Notes: generated by a model not told the origin, from the sequence alone. A stretch of DNA of 64,000 nucleotides from Sediminicola sp047612485 (GCA_047612485.1 JBLGAT010000001.1:72671-136670), one strand, 5' to 3'. Positions 17,748-26,540 are shown, counted from the first letter of the stretch. Made by a program: numbers and translations.

Positions 17748-18611
17748 CTATCCCAAATAAGTCTTAAGGATCTTACTTCTAGAATTGTGTCTAAGCTTTC
17801 TAATGGCCTTTTCCCTTATTTGTCTTACCCTTTCCCTGGTCAGATCAAAAGTCTGTCCTATTTCGGCCAAGGTCATGGAATGTTGGTCTCCAATCCCGTA
17901 ATATAGTTTTACTACATCGGCCTCCCTTTGCGAAAGTGTTTCCAGGGCCCTATTGATTTCTGTGTTCAACGATTGCAGTAATAGTTTTTTATCTGGATTG
18001 GGAGATTCTCCAGAACGAAGTACATCGTATAAGTTAGAATTTTCACCCTCAATTAAAGGGGCATCCATACTTACATGTCTCCCAGAGTTTTTCATGGACT
18101 GCTTTACCTCGCTTACAGAAAGATCCAGCTCCTTAGCTATTTCCTCAGCAGATGGTGGACGCTCATGGGCTTGTTCCAAGTAGGAAAATGCCTTTTTGAT
18201 CTTATTTATAGATCCAATTTTATTCAGGGGCAATCGTACAATTCTGGATTGTTCTGCCAACGCCTGAAGAATGGATTGTCTGATCCACCAAACGGCATAG
18301 GAAATAAATTTAAATCCCCTGGTCTCATCAAAACGTTTTGCTGCTTTTACCAGTCCAACATTTCCCTCGTTGATTAAATCAGGTAATTTTAACCCTTGAT
18401 TTTGATATTGTTTGGCTACGGAAACAACAAATCTTAAATTTGCAGTAGTTAATTTGTTTAAGGCTACTTGATCACCCGCTCTTATTTTCTGTGCAAGCTC
18501 CACTTCTTCATTTGCGGTAATCATATCAATTTTACTGATATCTTGCAAGTACTTATCCAATGATTTTGATTCCCTGTTTGTTACCTGCTTGATAATCTTT
18601 AGTTGCCTCAT
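17748..18611 (-). CDS. rpoD: primary sigma factor, short Bacteroidota type
   Basis: A 287-aa sigma-70 protein without the large region 1.1 and spacer of proteobacterial RpoD, as is normal for Bacteroidota. Region 1.2 (SLDKYLQDISK), region 2 (NLRFVVSVAKQY, DLINEGNVGL, FDETRGFKFISYAVWWIRQSI), region 3 and region 4 (LTLSQRE-like block, then LTRERVRQIREKAIRKLR) are all present. It directs RNA polymerase to TTTG/TAnnTTTG promoters, several of which are visible in this window. Monocistronic. Confidence 0.95.
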   Translation of the reverse strand: MRQLKIIKQVTNRESKSLDKYLQDISKIDMITANEEVELAQKIRAGDQVALNKLTTANLRFVVSVAKQYQNQGLKLPDLINEGNVGLVKAAKRFDETRGFKFISYAVWWIRQSILQALAEQSRIVRLPLNKIGSINKIKKAFSYLEQAHERPPSAEEIAKELDLSVSEVKQSMKNSGRHVSMDAPLIEGENSNLYDVLRSGESPNPDKKLLLQSLNTEINRALETLSQREADVVKLYYGIGDQHSMTLAEIGQTFDLTRERVRQIREKAIRKLRHNSRSKILKTYLG

Positions 18612-18745
18612 ATATGAATTTTTGTTTTTGAAAGTTTACAAGTCTATATGATACATTTTTTTTATGGATAAACCAAAAAACATAGTCATTTAACGCCTCT
18701 TTTTAAGAAAGATTTAAGGTTTCAATGGAATTACCCTAAAATATG

Positions 18746-18775
18746 TTTGGATTATTTAATCAAACATTACTTTTG
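18746..18775 (+). promoter_or_regulatory. Bacteroidota promoter with internal inverted repeat
   Basis: TTTG at 18746-18749 and TACTTTTG at 18768-18775 are separated by 18 bases, matching the TTTG/TAnnTTTG consensus. The ATG of the DUF6155 gene is 28 bases downstream. The -33 box lies in an imperfect palindrome (TTTGGATTA/TAATCAAA) at 18746-18764 that could bind a regulator. Confidence 0.65.
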
Positions 18776-18803
18776 GTGGAACAAATGTCGGCATTAAAAA
18801 ACT

Positions 18804-19313
18804 ATGAGTAAAAGGGCCTTAAAGAAATATCTTGCAGAATTAAAGCAAGAGGAATTAGCGGAACAGCTGATGGACCTATATGAAAGGTTTCCCGTAGTAA
18901 AGGAATATTATGATTTTGTCTTCAATCCTAAGGAGGACAAAATGGTACAAGAAGCAAAGGTGAAAATATCCAACGAGTATTTTCCTGTAAAGCGCAAACG
19001 TCCCAAAGCAAGAAGATCAGTAGCCCAGAAATTCATCAAACATTTTATAAAATTGGGAGTAGAGCCTAGATTGGTTGCTGATGTAATGTTGTACAATGTG
19101 GAGATTGCCCAAGCTTTTTCAGCAGATAAAAATGTTCCGGATGCATTTTATAAGAGTATGCTCAACTCTTTTACGGAGGCAGTCCAATATATCGCTATTA
19201 ATGCCCTATTGTCTGACTTTAAAGGCCGGATCGTAAAAGTATTTGAAACCACCCAAAATCAAAAGTGGCCCAATGAAGATGAATTTTCAAGGGCATTGGA
19301 TATAATCGATTAA
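18804..19313 (+). CDS. DUF6155 family protein
   Basis: A 169-aa, highly charged, all-helical soluble protein typical of the flavobacterial DUF6155 family (opening SKRALKKYLAELKQEEL, with FVFNPKED and a basic KRKRPKARRS segment). Function unknown; the basic patch would suit nucleic-acid or ribosome binding, which is inference. The next gene starts 2 bases later, so the two are co-transcribed. Confidence 0.8.
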   Translation: MSKRALKKYLAELKQEELAEQLMDLYERFPVVKEYYDFVFNPKEDKMVQEAKVKISNEYFPVKRKRPKARRSVAQKFIKHFIKLGVEPRLVADVMLYNVEIAQAFSADKNVPDAFYKSMLNSFTEAVQYIAINALLSDFKGRIVKVFETTQNQKWPNEDEFSRALDIID

Positions 19314-19315
19314 AT

Positions 19316-20239
19316 ATGGCTATAGTTATTATTAGACAGGACGGAAAAGCTTCCCAATGGAAGGACATTCTTTTAAATGAATCCCATGACGTTCCTATCT
19401 ATGAATTTGGGGAAGAACACCCAAAAGAGGCTATTACCATGGCGTTGGTTTGGCAGCATCCTAGAGATTCCCTTAAGCAGTATCCGAACTTAAAATGTGT
19501 TGCTTCTATGGGAGCAGGGGTTGATTTTATCATGGCTGATCCTAATGTGTCGGAGAAAATGGCCATTACCAGAGTGGTTGACCCTATGCTTGCCAGTGAT
19601 ATGTCCGAGTTTGTAGTTGCCTGTATCTTCGCACATTTAAAAAACTTGGCGCTCTATGGGCAACAAGAATCACAAAAGAGTTGGACAAGAAAAGAGTATC
19701 TACGCAAAAAAGATGTAACCATAGGAGTCATGGGACTGGGGGAGTTGGGGAGTACCCTTGCCAAGGACCTACAACATTTGGGATTCGAAGTTCAAGGTTG
19801 GGCAAATTCCAAAAAGGAAGGTATAGTAACTTTTATGGGTCAAAAGGAACTTCCCCGATTTTTAGCCTCCACATCCATTTTGGTCTGTTTACTGCCTTTG
19901 ACCAAGGATACCAAAAATATACTGAATAGGGAATTATTCAGGAAGCTACCTAAGGACGCCTATGTCATCAATGTAGCAAGGGGTGGACATTTAGTGGAAA
20001 CAGATCTTCTCCATATGGTCAACAGCGGTCATTTGTCAGGGGCAAGCCTGGATGTCTTCTCACAAGAACCGTTGCCAGAGGACCACCCGTTCTGGGGGCA
20101 TCCCAAAATCAATATTACCCCACATATTGCAAGTATTTCCTCCCCGAGTTCCATAGTTCCCCAAATTTTGGAAAATTACAGTAGATTGACAAAGGGAAAG
20201 CAGTTAATGAACGTGGTATCGGTCTCCAAAGGATATTAA
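19316..20239 (+). CDS. 2-hydroxyacid dehydrogenase, glyoxylate/hydroxypyruvate reductase A type
   Basis: A 307-aa NAD(P)-dependent D-2-hydroxyacid dehydrogenase. The Rossmann motif (GVMGLGELGSTLAKDL), the catalytic Arg region (VINVARGGHLVE), the Glu in LDVFSQEPLPEDHPFW and the catalytic His in NITPHIAS are visible. The pattern fits GhrA enzymes reducing glyoxylate or hydroxypyruvate. It follows the DUF6155 gene with a 2-base gap. Confidence 0.88.
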   Translation: MAIVIIRQDGKASQWKDILLNESHDVPIYEFGEEHPKEAITMALVWQHPRDSLKQYPNLKCVASMGAGVDFIMADPNVSEKMAITRVVDPMLASDMSEFVVACIFAHLKNLALYGQQESQKSWTRKEYLRKKDVTIGVMGLGELGSTLAKDLQHLGFEVQGWANSKKEGIVTFMGQKELPRFLASTSILVCLLPLTKDTKNILNRELFRKLPKDAYVINVARGGHLVETDLLHMVNSGHLSGASLDVFSQEPLPEDHPFWGHPKINITPHIASISSPSSIVPQILENYSRLTKGKQLMNVVSVSKGY

Positions 20240-20287
20240 AATTTGATATTTCTAGGGTTTAAATTTCTTTAAAGGGCAAAAAACTGC

Positions 20288-20295
20288 TAATTTTG
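20288..20295 (+). promoter_or_regulatory. Bacteroidota -7 promoter element
   Basis: TAATTTTG fits TAnnTTTG and lies 52 bases before the TTG start of the helicase gene. No well-placed -33 TTTG is seen. Confidence 0.45.
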
Positions 20296-20347
20296 AAAGG
20301 TTCCCTAAACATCAAAATGTAAGAACCCCAAAAACCATTGCATCCTA

Positions 20348-21859
20348 TTGGAGATTAAAAAAGAACAAGTAGAAAAGACCCTATATGATTATCAGCTAGA
20401 GGATCTCAACACCATTTTTAAACATTTGGAAGAATCCACAGACGGTTCCAATTTGTTGTACCAACTACCCACAGGCGGAGGAAAGACCGTCGTTTTTTCG
20501 GAGATAGCAAAGAGGTACATTAAGGAGACACAAAAAAAAGTAGTAGTGTTGACCCATAGGATAGAGCTTAGTTCACAAACATCTAAAATGCTCAAGGGCT
20601 TCGGGGTTAAGAACAAAATCATCAATAGCGACGTCAAGGAACTTATAGACCAGGATGAGTTTATGTGCTTTGTGGCCATGGTGGAGACCTTGAACAACCG
20701 GCTTCAAGAAGACAAGGTTGAGATAAAGAACATTGGCCTGGTCATCATAGATGAGGCACATTACAATTCTTTCAGAAAACTATTTAAATACTTTAAAAAT
20801 TCTACCATCCTTGGAGTTACGGCAACCCCGTTGAGTTCCAATATTAAGCTTCCCATGAAGGACAATTACCAAAAATTGATCATGGGAGAGTCTATCAGCA
20901 ATCTGATCGATAAAAAGTTTTTGGCCCGGGCAAATATGTACAACAGTGATGTGAGCCTCAAAACCCTTAAGTTGGGCATCCATGGGGATTACACCGTTAA
21001 ATCTTCGGACGAACTTTACGGTAATTTAAGTATGCAGAGCAAGCTTTTAGGGTCTTATGAAGAGCTTGCCAAGGGTACCAAGACCTTAATTTTCAATAAC
21101 GGTATCAATACGTCAAAATACGTATATGAGACCTTTAAAAAGGCAGGGTATAAGATAAAACATCTGGACAACAAGAATACCGCTTCAGAGCGGAAAGATA
21201 TCTTAAAATGGTTTTCAAATACTCCAGACGCCATATTGACCTCGGTCAGTATTTTGACAACAGGCTTTGATGAGCCTACCGTGGAAACAATTATTCTGAA
21301 CAGGGCCACCAAATCACTAACCCTTTATTTCCAAATGATTGGTAGGGGATCCAGGATATTGCCCCATAAAGATGAGTTTACCGTTATTGATCTAGGAAAC
21401 AATGTTGCTAGGTTTGGAATGTGGGATGCCCCCATGGATTGGAAGGAAATTTTTCATTTTCCTGATTTTTTCCTTGAGAACATTAGAAATGATGAAGATA
21501 TTGAGCGGGACTTTGTCTATGAAATGCCCCAAAAATTAAGGGATAAGTTTTCCAATTCTACCACCATGGACTTTGATGTAAAAGAAGAGTATAAGAAAGT
21601 TTTTGCCCAAGGTCTAAAATCCAAGACTGTTTTGGAAAAAAGCATAGAACAGCACGCCCAAATATGTGTTGAAAATAGCGAGGATATATTTGATGCCCGT
21701 ATCTTGGCAAAACAGTTAAAGGAGGAGATTGCCTACAGGGTGCGCCTCTATTCCTATTGCATAATGAACAATACCAAAAATTATAAAGAGTGGTTGGAGG
21801 AAGATTACGAGCGTAAGCTTCGGTCCAGGATCTCCAAAAAATTTGCTTCGAAAATGTAG
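20348..21859 (+). CDS. orphan SF2 DEAH-type helicase, paralog 1
   Basis: A 503-aa superfamily 2 ATPase. Walker A LPTGGGKT at residues 40-47, DEAH at 135-138, the TAT-type motif III (GVTATPLSSN), and motifs V/VI (ILTTGFDEP, QMIGRGSR) are complete, so it should be active. A flavobacterial C-terminal helical domain (about residues 400-503) follows. It starts with TTG: no in-frame ATG lies upstream and the next would delete Walker A. It closely resembles the protein at 53885-55441. The glycosyltransferase gene begins 3 bases later. No methylase or nuclease is adjacent, so there is no sign of a restriction system. Confidence 0.88.
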   Translation: MEIKKEQVEKTLYDYQLEDLNTIFKHLEESTDGSNLLYQLPTGGGKTVVFSEIAKRYIKETQKKVVVLTHRIELSSQTSKMLKGFGVKNKIINSDVKELIDQDEFMCFVAMVETLNNRLQEDKVEIKNIGLVIIDEAHYNSFRKLFKYFKNSTILGVTATPLSSNIKLPMKDNYQKLIMGESISNLIDKKFLARANMYNSDVSLKTLKLGIHGDYTVKSSDELYGNLSMQSKLLGSYEELAKGTKTLIFNNGINTSKYVYETFKKAGYKIKHLDNKNTASERKDILKWFSNTPDAILTSVSILTTGFDEPTVETIILNRATKSLTLYFQMIGRGSRILPHKDEFTVIDLGNNVARFGMWDAPMDWKEIFHFPDFFLENIRNDEDIERDFVYEMPQKLRDKFSNSTTMDFDVKEEYKKVFAQGLKSKTVLEKSIEQHAQICVENSEDIFDARILAKQLKEEIAYRVRLYSYCIMNNTKNYKEWLEEDYERKLRSRISKKFASKM

Positions 21860-21862
21860 ACC

Positions 21863-23113
21863 ATGACCGCTATTTTGGCACCAAAAAAAATACTGATCAT
21901 CGGTTTTGTCTGGCCCGAACCACATTCAACTGCTGCGGGATCTAGAATGCTTCAACTATTGCTTTTCTGTAAAGGAAACAATTATCACATCACCTTTGCC
22001 TCAACGGCCCAAGAGTCCGAATTCTCCATGGATCTGGGAGCCTTTGGCATAATGAAGGTAAAAATTAAGTTGAATGATTCTGGATTTGACCAATTTATCC
22101 AGGAATTGGATCCAAATATTGTACTGTTTGATCGGTTCCTCACAGAAGAGCAATTTGGATGGCGTGTTGCCAAACATTCTCCAAATGCCCTTCGAGTATT
22201 GGATACGGAAGATCTACATTCCCTAAGGTCCGTTCGCTTGGAGGCCCAAAAGAATAAAAAGCCGTTTTCGATTGCGGCTTGGAAACAGGCAGAGATGACC
22301 AAAAGGGAAATTGCCAGTATCTATAGATGTGATCTTTCCCTGATCATCTCGAGCTATGAAATGGATCTATTGCTAGGGGAAATCAAAATTGATGAAAAGC
22401 TGTTATTGCATCTGCCGTTTATGTTGGACCCCATTGGGGAAAGTGATCAATTGCGATGGTTGCCATTTGAAAATAGAAAAGATTTTATTTGTATAGGAAA
22501 TGGAAAACACACCCCTAATATTGATGCTATCCGATGGTTAAAAACTGAAATCTGGCCAATGGTCCGAAAGCAATTACCAATTATAAACCTCACCATTTAT
22601 GGTGCCTATCTGCCCGAGAGTATTCTGCAATTACATCTACCAAAAGATGGGTTTCTGGTCATGGGTAGGGCTGCAAATGCCAAGGAAGTGATTGGACTGG
22701 CCAGGGTAAGTTTGGCGCCACTTCGATTTGGGGCAGGGATAAAGGGAAAACTGGTGGATGCCATGCAGTGTGGAACCCCTAATGTAACCACAGAAATAGG
22801 TGTTGAAGGAATGCATTCCAAACTTCCTTGGAGCGGAAAAATATCCAATGATGCCGATACCTTCGCTAAAAATGCGATAGCATTATATACCAACAAAGAG
22901 GTATGGAAAAAATGCCAAGCTAATGGAGTGACCATTATCAACCAATTATATAACAGGAATGAGTTGGAAGGACTTTTGGAACAGCGTATTAATGACACCA
23001 TCAATAATCTAAAGGAACACAGGTCATCTAATTTTATTGGCTCCATGTTAATGCACCATACCGCGGCAAGCACCAAATTTATGGCCAAATGGATAGAGGC
23101 TAAAAATCAATAG
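21863..23113 (+). CDS. glycosyltransferase, GT-B (family 4-like)
   Basis: A 416-aa soluble protein. The N-terminal half has a Rossmann-like start (KILIIGFVWPEPHSTAAGSR) and the C-terminal half has the donor-binding features of GT4 proteins (FICIGNGKHTPNIDAIRW, then LAPLRFGAGIKGKLVDAMQ and GTPNVTTEIGVEG). No acceptor or sugar can be assigned. It is tightly coupled to the upstream helicase gene (3-base gap), which is an odd functional pairing. Confidence 0.82.
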   Translation: MTAILAPKKILIIGFVWPEPHSTAAGSRMLQLLLFCKGNNYHITFASTAQESEFSMDLGAFGIMKVKIKLNDSGFDQFIQELDPNIVLFDRFLTEEQFGWRVAKHSPNALRVLDTEDLHSLRSVRLEAQKNKKPFSIAAWKQAEMTKREIASIYRCDLSLIISSYEMDLLLGEIKIDEKLLLHLPFMLDPIGESDQLRWLPFENRKDFICIGNGKHTPNIDAIRWLKTEIWPMVRKQLPIINLTIYGAYLPESILQLHLPKDGFLVMGRAANAKEVIGLARVSLAPLRFGAGIKGKLVDAMQCGTPNVTTEIGVEGMHSKLPWSGKISNDADTFAKNAIALYTNKEVWKKCQANGVTIINQLYNRNELEGLLEQRINDTINNLKEHRSSNFIGSMLMHHTAASTKFMAKWIEAKNQ

Positions 23114-23145
23114 ACCTATTAAGCGACTATCGGTATATTAAGCTT

Positions 23146-23153
23146 TATTTTTG
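23146..23153 (+). promoter_or_regulatory. Bacteroidota -7 promoter element of menB
   Basis: TATTTTTG matches TAnnTTTG and lies 29 bases before the menB ATG; no clear -33 TTTG. Confidence 0.5.
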
Positions 23154-23182
23154 TATTTTGGAAATGTTTTTAACAAAGAGTC

Positions 23183-24025
23183 ATGAGTGATATCAATTGG
23201 AAAGTAGTCAAGGAATTTGAAGATATAACCTATAAAAAATGCGATGGGGTGGCCCGTATCGCTTTTAACCGTCCCAATGTACGGAACGCCTTTAGACCCA
23301 AAACCACAAGTGAGCTTTATGAAGCCTTTTACGATGCTCAGGAAGATACTTCCATTGGGGTAGTACTACTTTCTGCCGAAGGGCCATCCACAAAGGATGG
23401 GGTGTATTCTTTTTGCAGCGGCGGAGACCAAAAAGCGAGGGGACAGCAGGGATATGTGGGGGAAGACGGGATGCACCGTCTGAATATATTGGAGGTACAA
23501 CGATTAATTCGTTTTATGCCCAAAGTCGTCATTGCTGTAGTCCCCGGATGGGCCGTTGGGGGCGGACACAGTCTCCATGTGGTCTGCGACCTCACCCTTG
23601 CCAGCAAGGAACACGCTATTTTTAAACAGACAGATGCCGATGTCACCAGTTTTGATGGGGGCTATGGTTCTGCTTATTTGGCAAAAATGGTAGGACAAAA
23701 AAAGGCTAGGGAGATATTCTTCTTAGGAAGGAGCTACACAGCACAAGCGGCCTTTGAAATGGGCATGGTAAATGCAGTTGTCCCGCATGAGGAACTGGAG
23801 GATACCGCCTTTGAATGGGCACAGGAAATTCTGGCAAAATCACCTACGTCCATTAAAATGTTGAAATTTGCCATGAATCTAACCGATGATGGCATGGTAG
23901 GACAGCAAGTGTTTGCAGGGGAGGCTACAAGATTGGCCTATATGACCGATGAGGCGAAGGAAGGCAGAAATGCATTTCTTGAAAAGCGCAAGCCAGATTT
24001 TGGAAAAAACAAATGGCTTCCATAA
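23183..24025 (+). CDS. menB: 1,4-dihydroxy-2-naphthoyl-CoA synthase
   Basis: A 280-aa crotonase-fold enzyme closing the second ring of menaquinone from O-succinylbenzoyl-CoA. Typical MenB segments are present: FNRPNVRNAFRPKT, the oxyanion loop FCSGGDQKARGQQGY, VPGWAVGGGHSLHVVCD and SFDGGYGS. Length is normal. No other men gene is adjacent. Confidence 0.95.
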   Translation: MSDINWKVVKEFEDITYKKCDGVARIAFNRPNVRNAFRPKTTSELYEAFYDAQEDTSIGVVLLSAEGPSTKDGVYSFCSGGDQKARGQQGYVGEDGMHRLNILEVQRLIRFMPKVVIAVVPGWAVGGGHSLHVVCDLTLASKEHAIFKQTDADVTSFDGGYGSAYLAKMVGQKKAREIFFLGRSYTAQAAFEMGMVNAVVPHEELEDTAFEWAQEILAKSPTSIKMLKFAMNLTDDGMVGQQVFAGEATRLAYMTDEAKEGRNAFLEKRKPDFGKNKWLP

Positions 24026-24057
24026 TACGTTCTCTTACTAGAACATTATTAAATTAA

Positions 24058-24210
24058 AAAAGGACCTTGCCTGAGAAGACAAAGTCCTTTTACGAGAACA
24101 CTATATGAAAATGAAAAATTCTTATTCTGTTTTTGTACACTACCAAAGTAGCTACATTTGGAACGATCATGAAATTAATGTTGTGAACCCTTGCCTTTAT
24201 GTGGTAGGGC
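24058..24210. repeat. intergenic direct repeat, copy 1 (terminator hairpin plus conserved non-coding block)
   Basis: A hairpin (AAAAGGAC at 24058-24065 with GTCCTTTT at 24084-24091) is followed by a block shared with 25208-25327. The first 29 bases after the hairpin (24088-24116) are identical in both copies; further conserved words are TACACT, AAAGTA, CATTT and TGTTGTGAA, with only small indels. This copy stays open as a 55-codon frame from ATG 24105, but the other copy stops after 12 codons, so conservation is at RNA or DNA level. It lies between menB and the DEAD-like gene. Confidence 0.75.
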
Positions 24211-24286
24211 AACATAATTTAGATATGTACTTGAATTCAATAGCTCTTAAAATGGTTAGAATCGCAACTTAATAACATTACTATTT

Positions 24287-24901
24287 ATGTCATTTAAAAA
24301 AATACATCCCACTTTAAAAGAAAATATTGCACGCATAGGGATTACTGCCCCTACATCTTTTCAAAAAAAGGTGATTTCAAAAATAAAGGGAGGAGCCAGC
24401 CTTTTTGCCATAGCTCCAAAAGGAGATGGAAAGACCACAGCCATGATCATCGCTACAATTCAGAAACTGGGTGCTGCGGCCTTTGAAGATTCTCCAAGGG
24501 CATTGATCTATGTAAAGGATAAGGTATCAGCTTTGGAGCTCGCAGAAAAATTTAAGCCCTATACCTATGGGACGGATTTAAGAGTGTACTGCGCCTATGA
24601 AGAACACAATATAGAATTGCAACGCGAAGAAATCTATCTTGGAACCGATATAGTAATCGCTACCCCTAAAAAATTAAGTCGGATTTTTTATCTGAACGGG
24701 ATACATCTAGGGCAGTTAAAATTATTTATGGTGGAAGATTCAGAGTTTTTGGTGAAGGCAAGTGATTATTCCGATGTGATCCGTATCCCGGAAAGTATAG
24801 AAAAATGCCAATATATCATGTTTGGAACCAAGTTTGACAATCGTCTGGAGAAAATGAAAGACTCCTTTATGTACAATGCGGAAACCATTATCGTTGAATA
24901 A
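24287..24901 (+). CDS. single-domain DEAD-box-like protein
   Basis: A 204-aa protein corresponding only to the first RecA domain of a DEAD-box helicase. A Q-motif-like TSFQKKVI, Walker A APKGDGKT (43-50) and a degenerate motif II EDSE (150-153) are present; the second RecA domain with motifs IV-VI is absent. Similar short proteins occur in other flavobacteria as I recall, so this is a family rather than a broken gene. It may bind ATP or RNA without unwinding. It is followed 10 bases later by the DUF2007 gene. Confidence 0.8.
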   Translation: MSFKKIHPTLKENIARIGITAPTSFQKKVISKIKGGASLFAIAPKGDGKTTAMIIATIQKLGAAAFEDSPRALIYVKDKVSALELAEKFKPYTYGTDLRVYCAYEEHNIELQREEIYLGTDIVIATPKKLSRIFYLNGIHLGQLKLFMVEDSEFLVKASDYSDVIRIPESIEKCQYIMFGTKFDNRLEKMKDSFMYNAETIIVE

Positions 24902-24911
24902 ATAGCATCAT

Positions 24912-25142
24912 ATGGAAAGAAAAAACAATTATGTAAGCGTCTTTACTGGGAGTGAGGTTGACATTATCCTTTTAAAAGGGTTATTGGAGGAAAAGGGCAT
25001 AGGCACCTTGGTAAAGAACGAAAAGGAATCTGCTCGCGTCTCCGGTTTTGGAGGTGGTTCCTATGGTGGCATTAGACTCTTTATCTTGGAATCAGACAAG
25101 ATTAGGGCAACGCCAATCATAGAGGCTTTCGGCAAAGGCTAA
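24912..25142 (+). CDS. DUF2007 putative signal-transducing protein
   Basis: A 76-aa small protein of the DUF2007 family: beta-alpha-beta start (YVSVFTGSEVDIILLKGLLEEKG), then a glycine-rich loop and LFILESDKIRATPII. The family has a ferredoxin-like fold and no firm function. It forms a two-gene unit with the DEAD-like gene. Confidence 0.8.
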   Translation: MERKNNYVSVFTGSEVDIILLKGLLEEKGIGTLVKNEKESARVSGFGGGSYGGIRLFILESDKIRATPIIEAFGKG

Positions 25143-25175
25143 AAACCTTGATCCTAAACTAAATGTTAGGGCATT

Positions 25176-25327
25176 AAAAAAGGCCCCATCATTTAAGACG
25201 AAGCCCTTTTTACGAGAACACTATATGAAAATGAAATTTTTTATTACTTATCTACACTGCTAAAGTACCCTCCATTTAGCATTTTGTAAAATTATTGTTG
25301 TGAAGTGGTCCTTACTTGTGGTGGGGA
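25176..25327. repeat. intergenic direct repeat, copy 2
   Basis: The same arrangement as at 24058-24210, in the same orientation: an imperfect terminator-like hairpin with different bases (AAAAAGGC.../...GCCCTTTTT), then the identical 29-base block (25208-25236) and the shared words TACACT, AAAGTA, CATTT, TGTTGTGAA and TGGT. It lies in the 337-base gap after the DUF2007 gene, so the two copies bracket that gene and the DEAD-like gene. The rest of the gap (25328-25479) holds nothing I recognise. Confidence 0.75.
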
Positions 25328-25479
25328 TTGCTTTTTTGACTATATAATTTAGTATTTCACTATTATTTACACGTATAGTTGCTTTATTCCAAGTCTTTTA
25401 TTCATTAAATTAAAGTGAGAAATTGAAATTATTATCTGTTTCATATAGATTAAAGTAGAATTGGAAAAAATAAAATGCC

Positions 25480-25866
25480 GTGGAATTCACACTAAAAACA
25501 ACCTTGGACGCCCCTGCAAATGACATTTATAATGCCTGGCTGAATAGTGAAGGGCATACTGCTATGACTGGAGGCAAGGCCACTGCCTCTAATAAAGTTA
25601 GAGGAGCTTTTACTGCATGGGATGGCTATCTCAATGGGAAAAATCTACTCTTGGAAGAAAATAAGAGAATCGTACAATCTTGGAGATCTTCGCAATTTGA
25701 GCCCCATGAAGAAGATTCACAGATTGAAGTAATACTTAAAGAGCAAGTTGGAGGTACGGAATTGACACTTACTCATACCAAAGTTCCCGACAGTGGGGAG
25801 CATTACAAAAAAGGGTGGGACGAACATTATTTCCAACCCATGAAAAAATATTTTTCTAAGAAGTAA
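25480..25866 (+). CDS. SRPBCC/AHSA1-domain protein
   Basis: A 128-aa single START-like (Activator of Hsp90 ATPase homolog type) domain. The family pattern FTLKTTLDAPANDIYNAW, the GAFTAWDGYLNGKN strand pair and the C-terminal helix GWDEHYFQPMKKYF are clear. It begins with GTG; no in-frame ATG fits. It probably binds a small hydrophobic ligand. Function unknown. Confidence 0.85.
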   Translation: MEFTLKTTLDAPANDIYNAWLNSEGHTAMTGGKATASNKVRGAFTAWDGYLNGKNLLLEENKRIVQSWRSSQFEPHEEDSQIEVILKEQVGGTELTLTHTKVPDSGEHYKKGWDEHYFQPMKKYFSKK

Positions 25867-26108
25867 AACCTAATAACATGACCTTAATAACCCGAATAGG
25901 CAGTTGACAGATTCACTTCTGATTTGGCTCATTATATCGATTCAAATTATAGTATGGTTGGTCTAAGTTGGACTACTTAATCTACCTCAAATTATTGCTG
26001 ATATGGACTTCTATGGTCATTCGAAAATTTCGTACCTTAGAGAGGTATCCTAAATTCTCGGGTGTTTCTAGGTAACTTAAAGAAGTATATTCCCCAAATA
26101 CTCCAACG

Positions 26109-26540
26109 ATGTATGAACTTGTCTACAGTTCTAAAGCGAAAAATGATATGGATAGCATCAAAATATTTGAGATTTTGAAAACGTCGCGTACCAACAACCA
26201 AATATTCGGGATCTCAGGTTGCTTGGTGTTTCACAATAATATCTTCGTTCAAATAATCGAGGGTGATTCCAAAAATATTCAAAATCTCTATCAAAATATA
26301 GAGAAAGACGAACGGCATCACCATGTAAATCTATTATGGGAAGGCTTTATCCCTAAAAGAAACTTCAATGATTGGTCCATGGCCTATCATGACCTAGGGG
26401 AAGGTCTCGTTAAGGATGATGAGATATTGACCTTTGAAAGAAATTTGTTCCAGCTATCTGAAAGTGCAGATAAAACATCACCTGCTTCCTATTTATTTTG
26501 GCTTAATGTCCGCAAACAAATTATAGGTTGGCTAGTATAA
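26109..26540 (+). CDS. BLUF-domain blue-light photoreceptor
   Basis: A 143-aa protein made almost only of a BLUF (FAD blue-light sensing) domain. The photoactive residues are present: Y6 (LVYSS), N30 (RTNNQ), Q48 (FVQIIEG), W89 and M91 (NDWSM). Short BLUF proteins act through a partner protein; the C-terminal 45 residues have no output domain. The neighbours (SRPBCC protein, serine hydrolase on the other strand) give no obvious partner. Confidence 0.9.
   Translation: MYELVYSSKAKNDMDSIKIFEILKTSRTNNQIFGISGCLVFHNNIFVQIIEGDSKNIQNLYQNIEKDERHHHVNLLWEGFIPKRNFNDWSMAYHDLGEGLVKDDEILTFERNLFQLSESADKTSPASYLFWLNVRKQIIGWLV

Noticed and set aside
20348..23113. Possible restriction or phage-defence island (helicase plus glycosyltransferase)
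   Set aside because: No nuclease, methyltransferase, reverse transcriptase, TIR or other defence effector is present near either helicase copy; the neighbours are metabolic.
24105..24272. 55-codon ORF starting MKMKNSYS in repeat copy 1
   Set aside because: The matching repeat copy at 25222 stops after 12 codons while nucleotide similarity continues past the stop, so the conserved signal is not protein coding.
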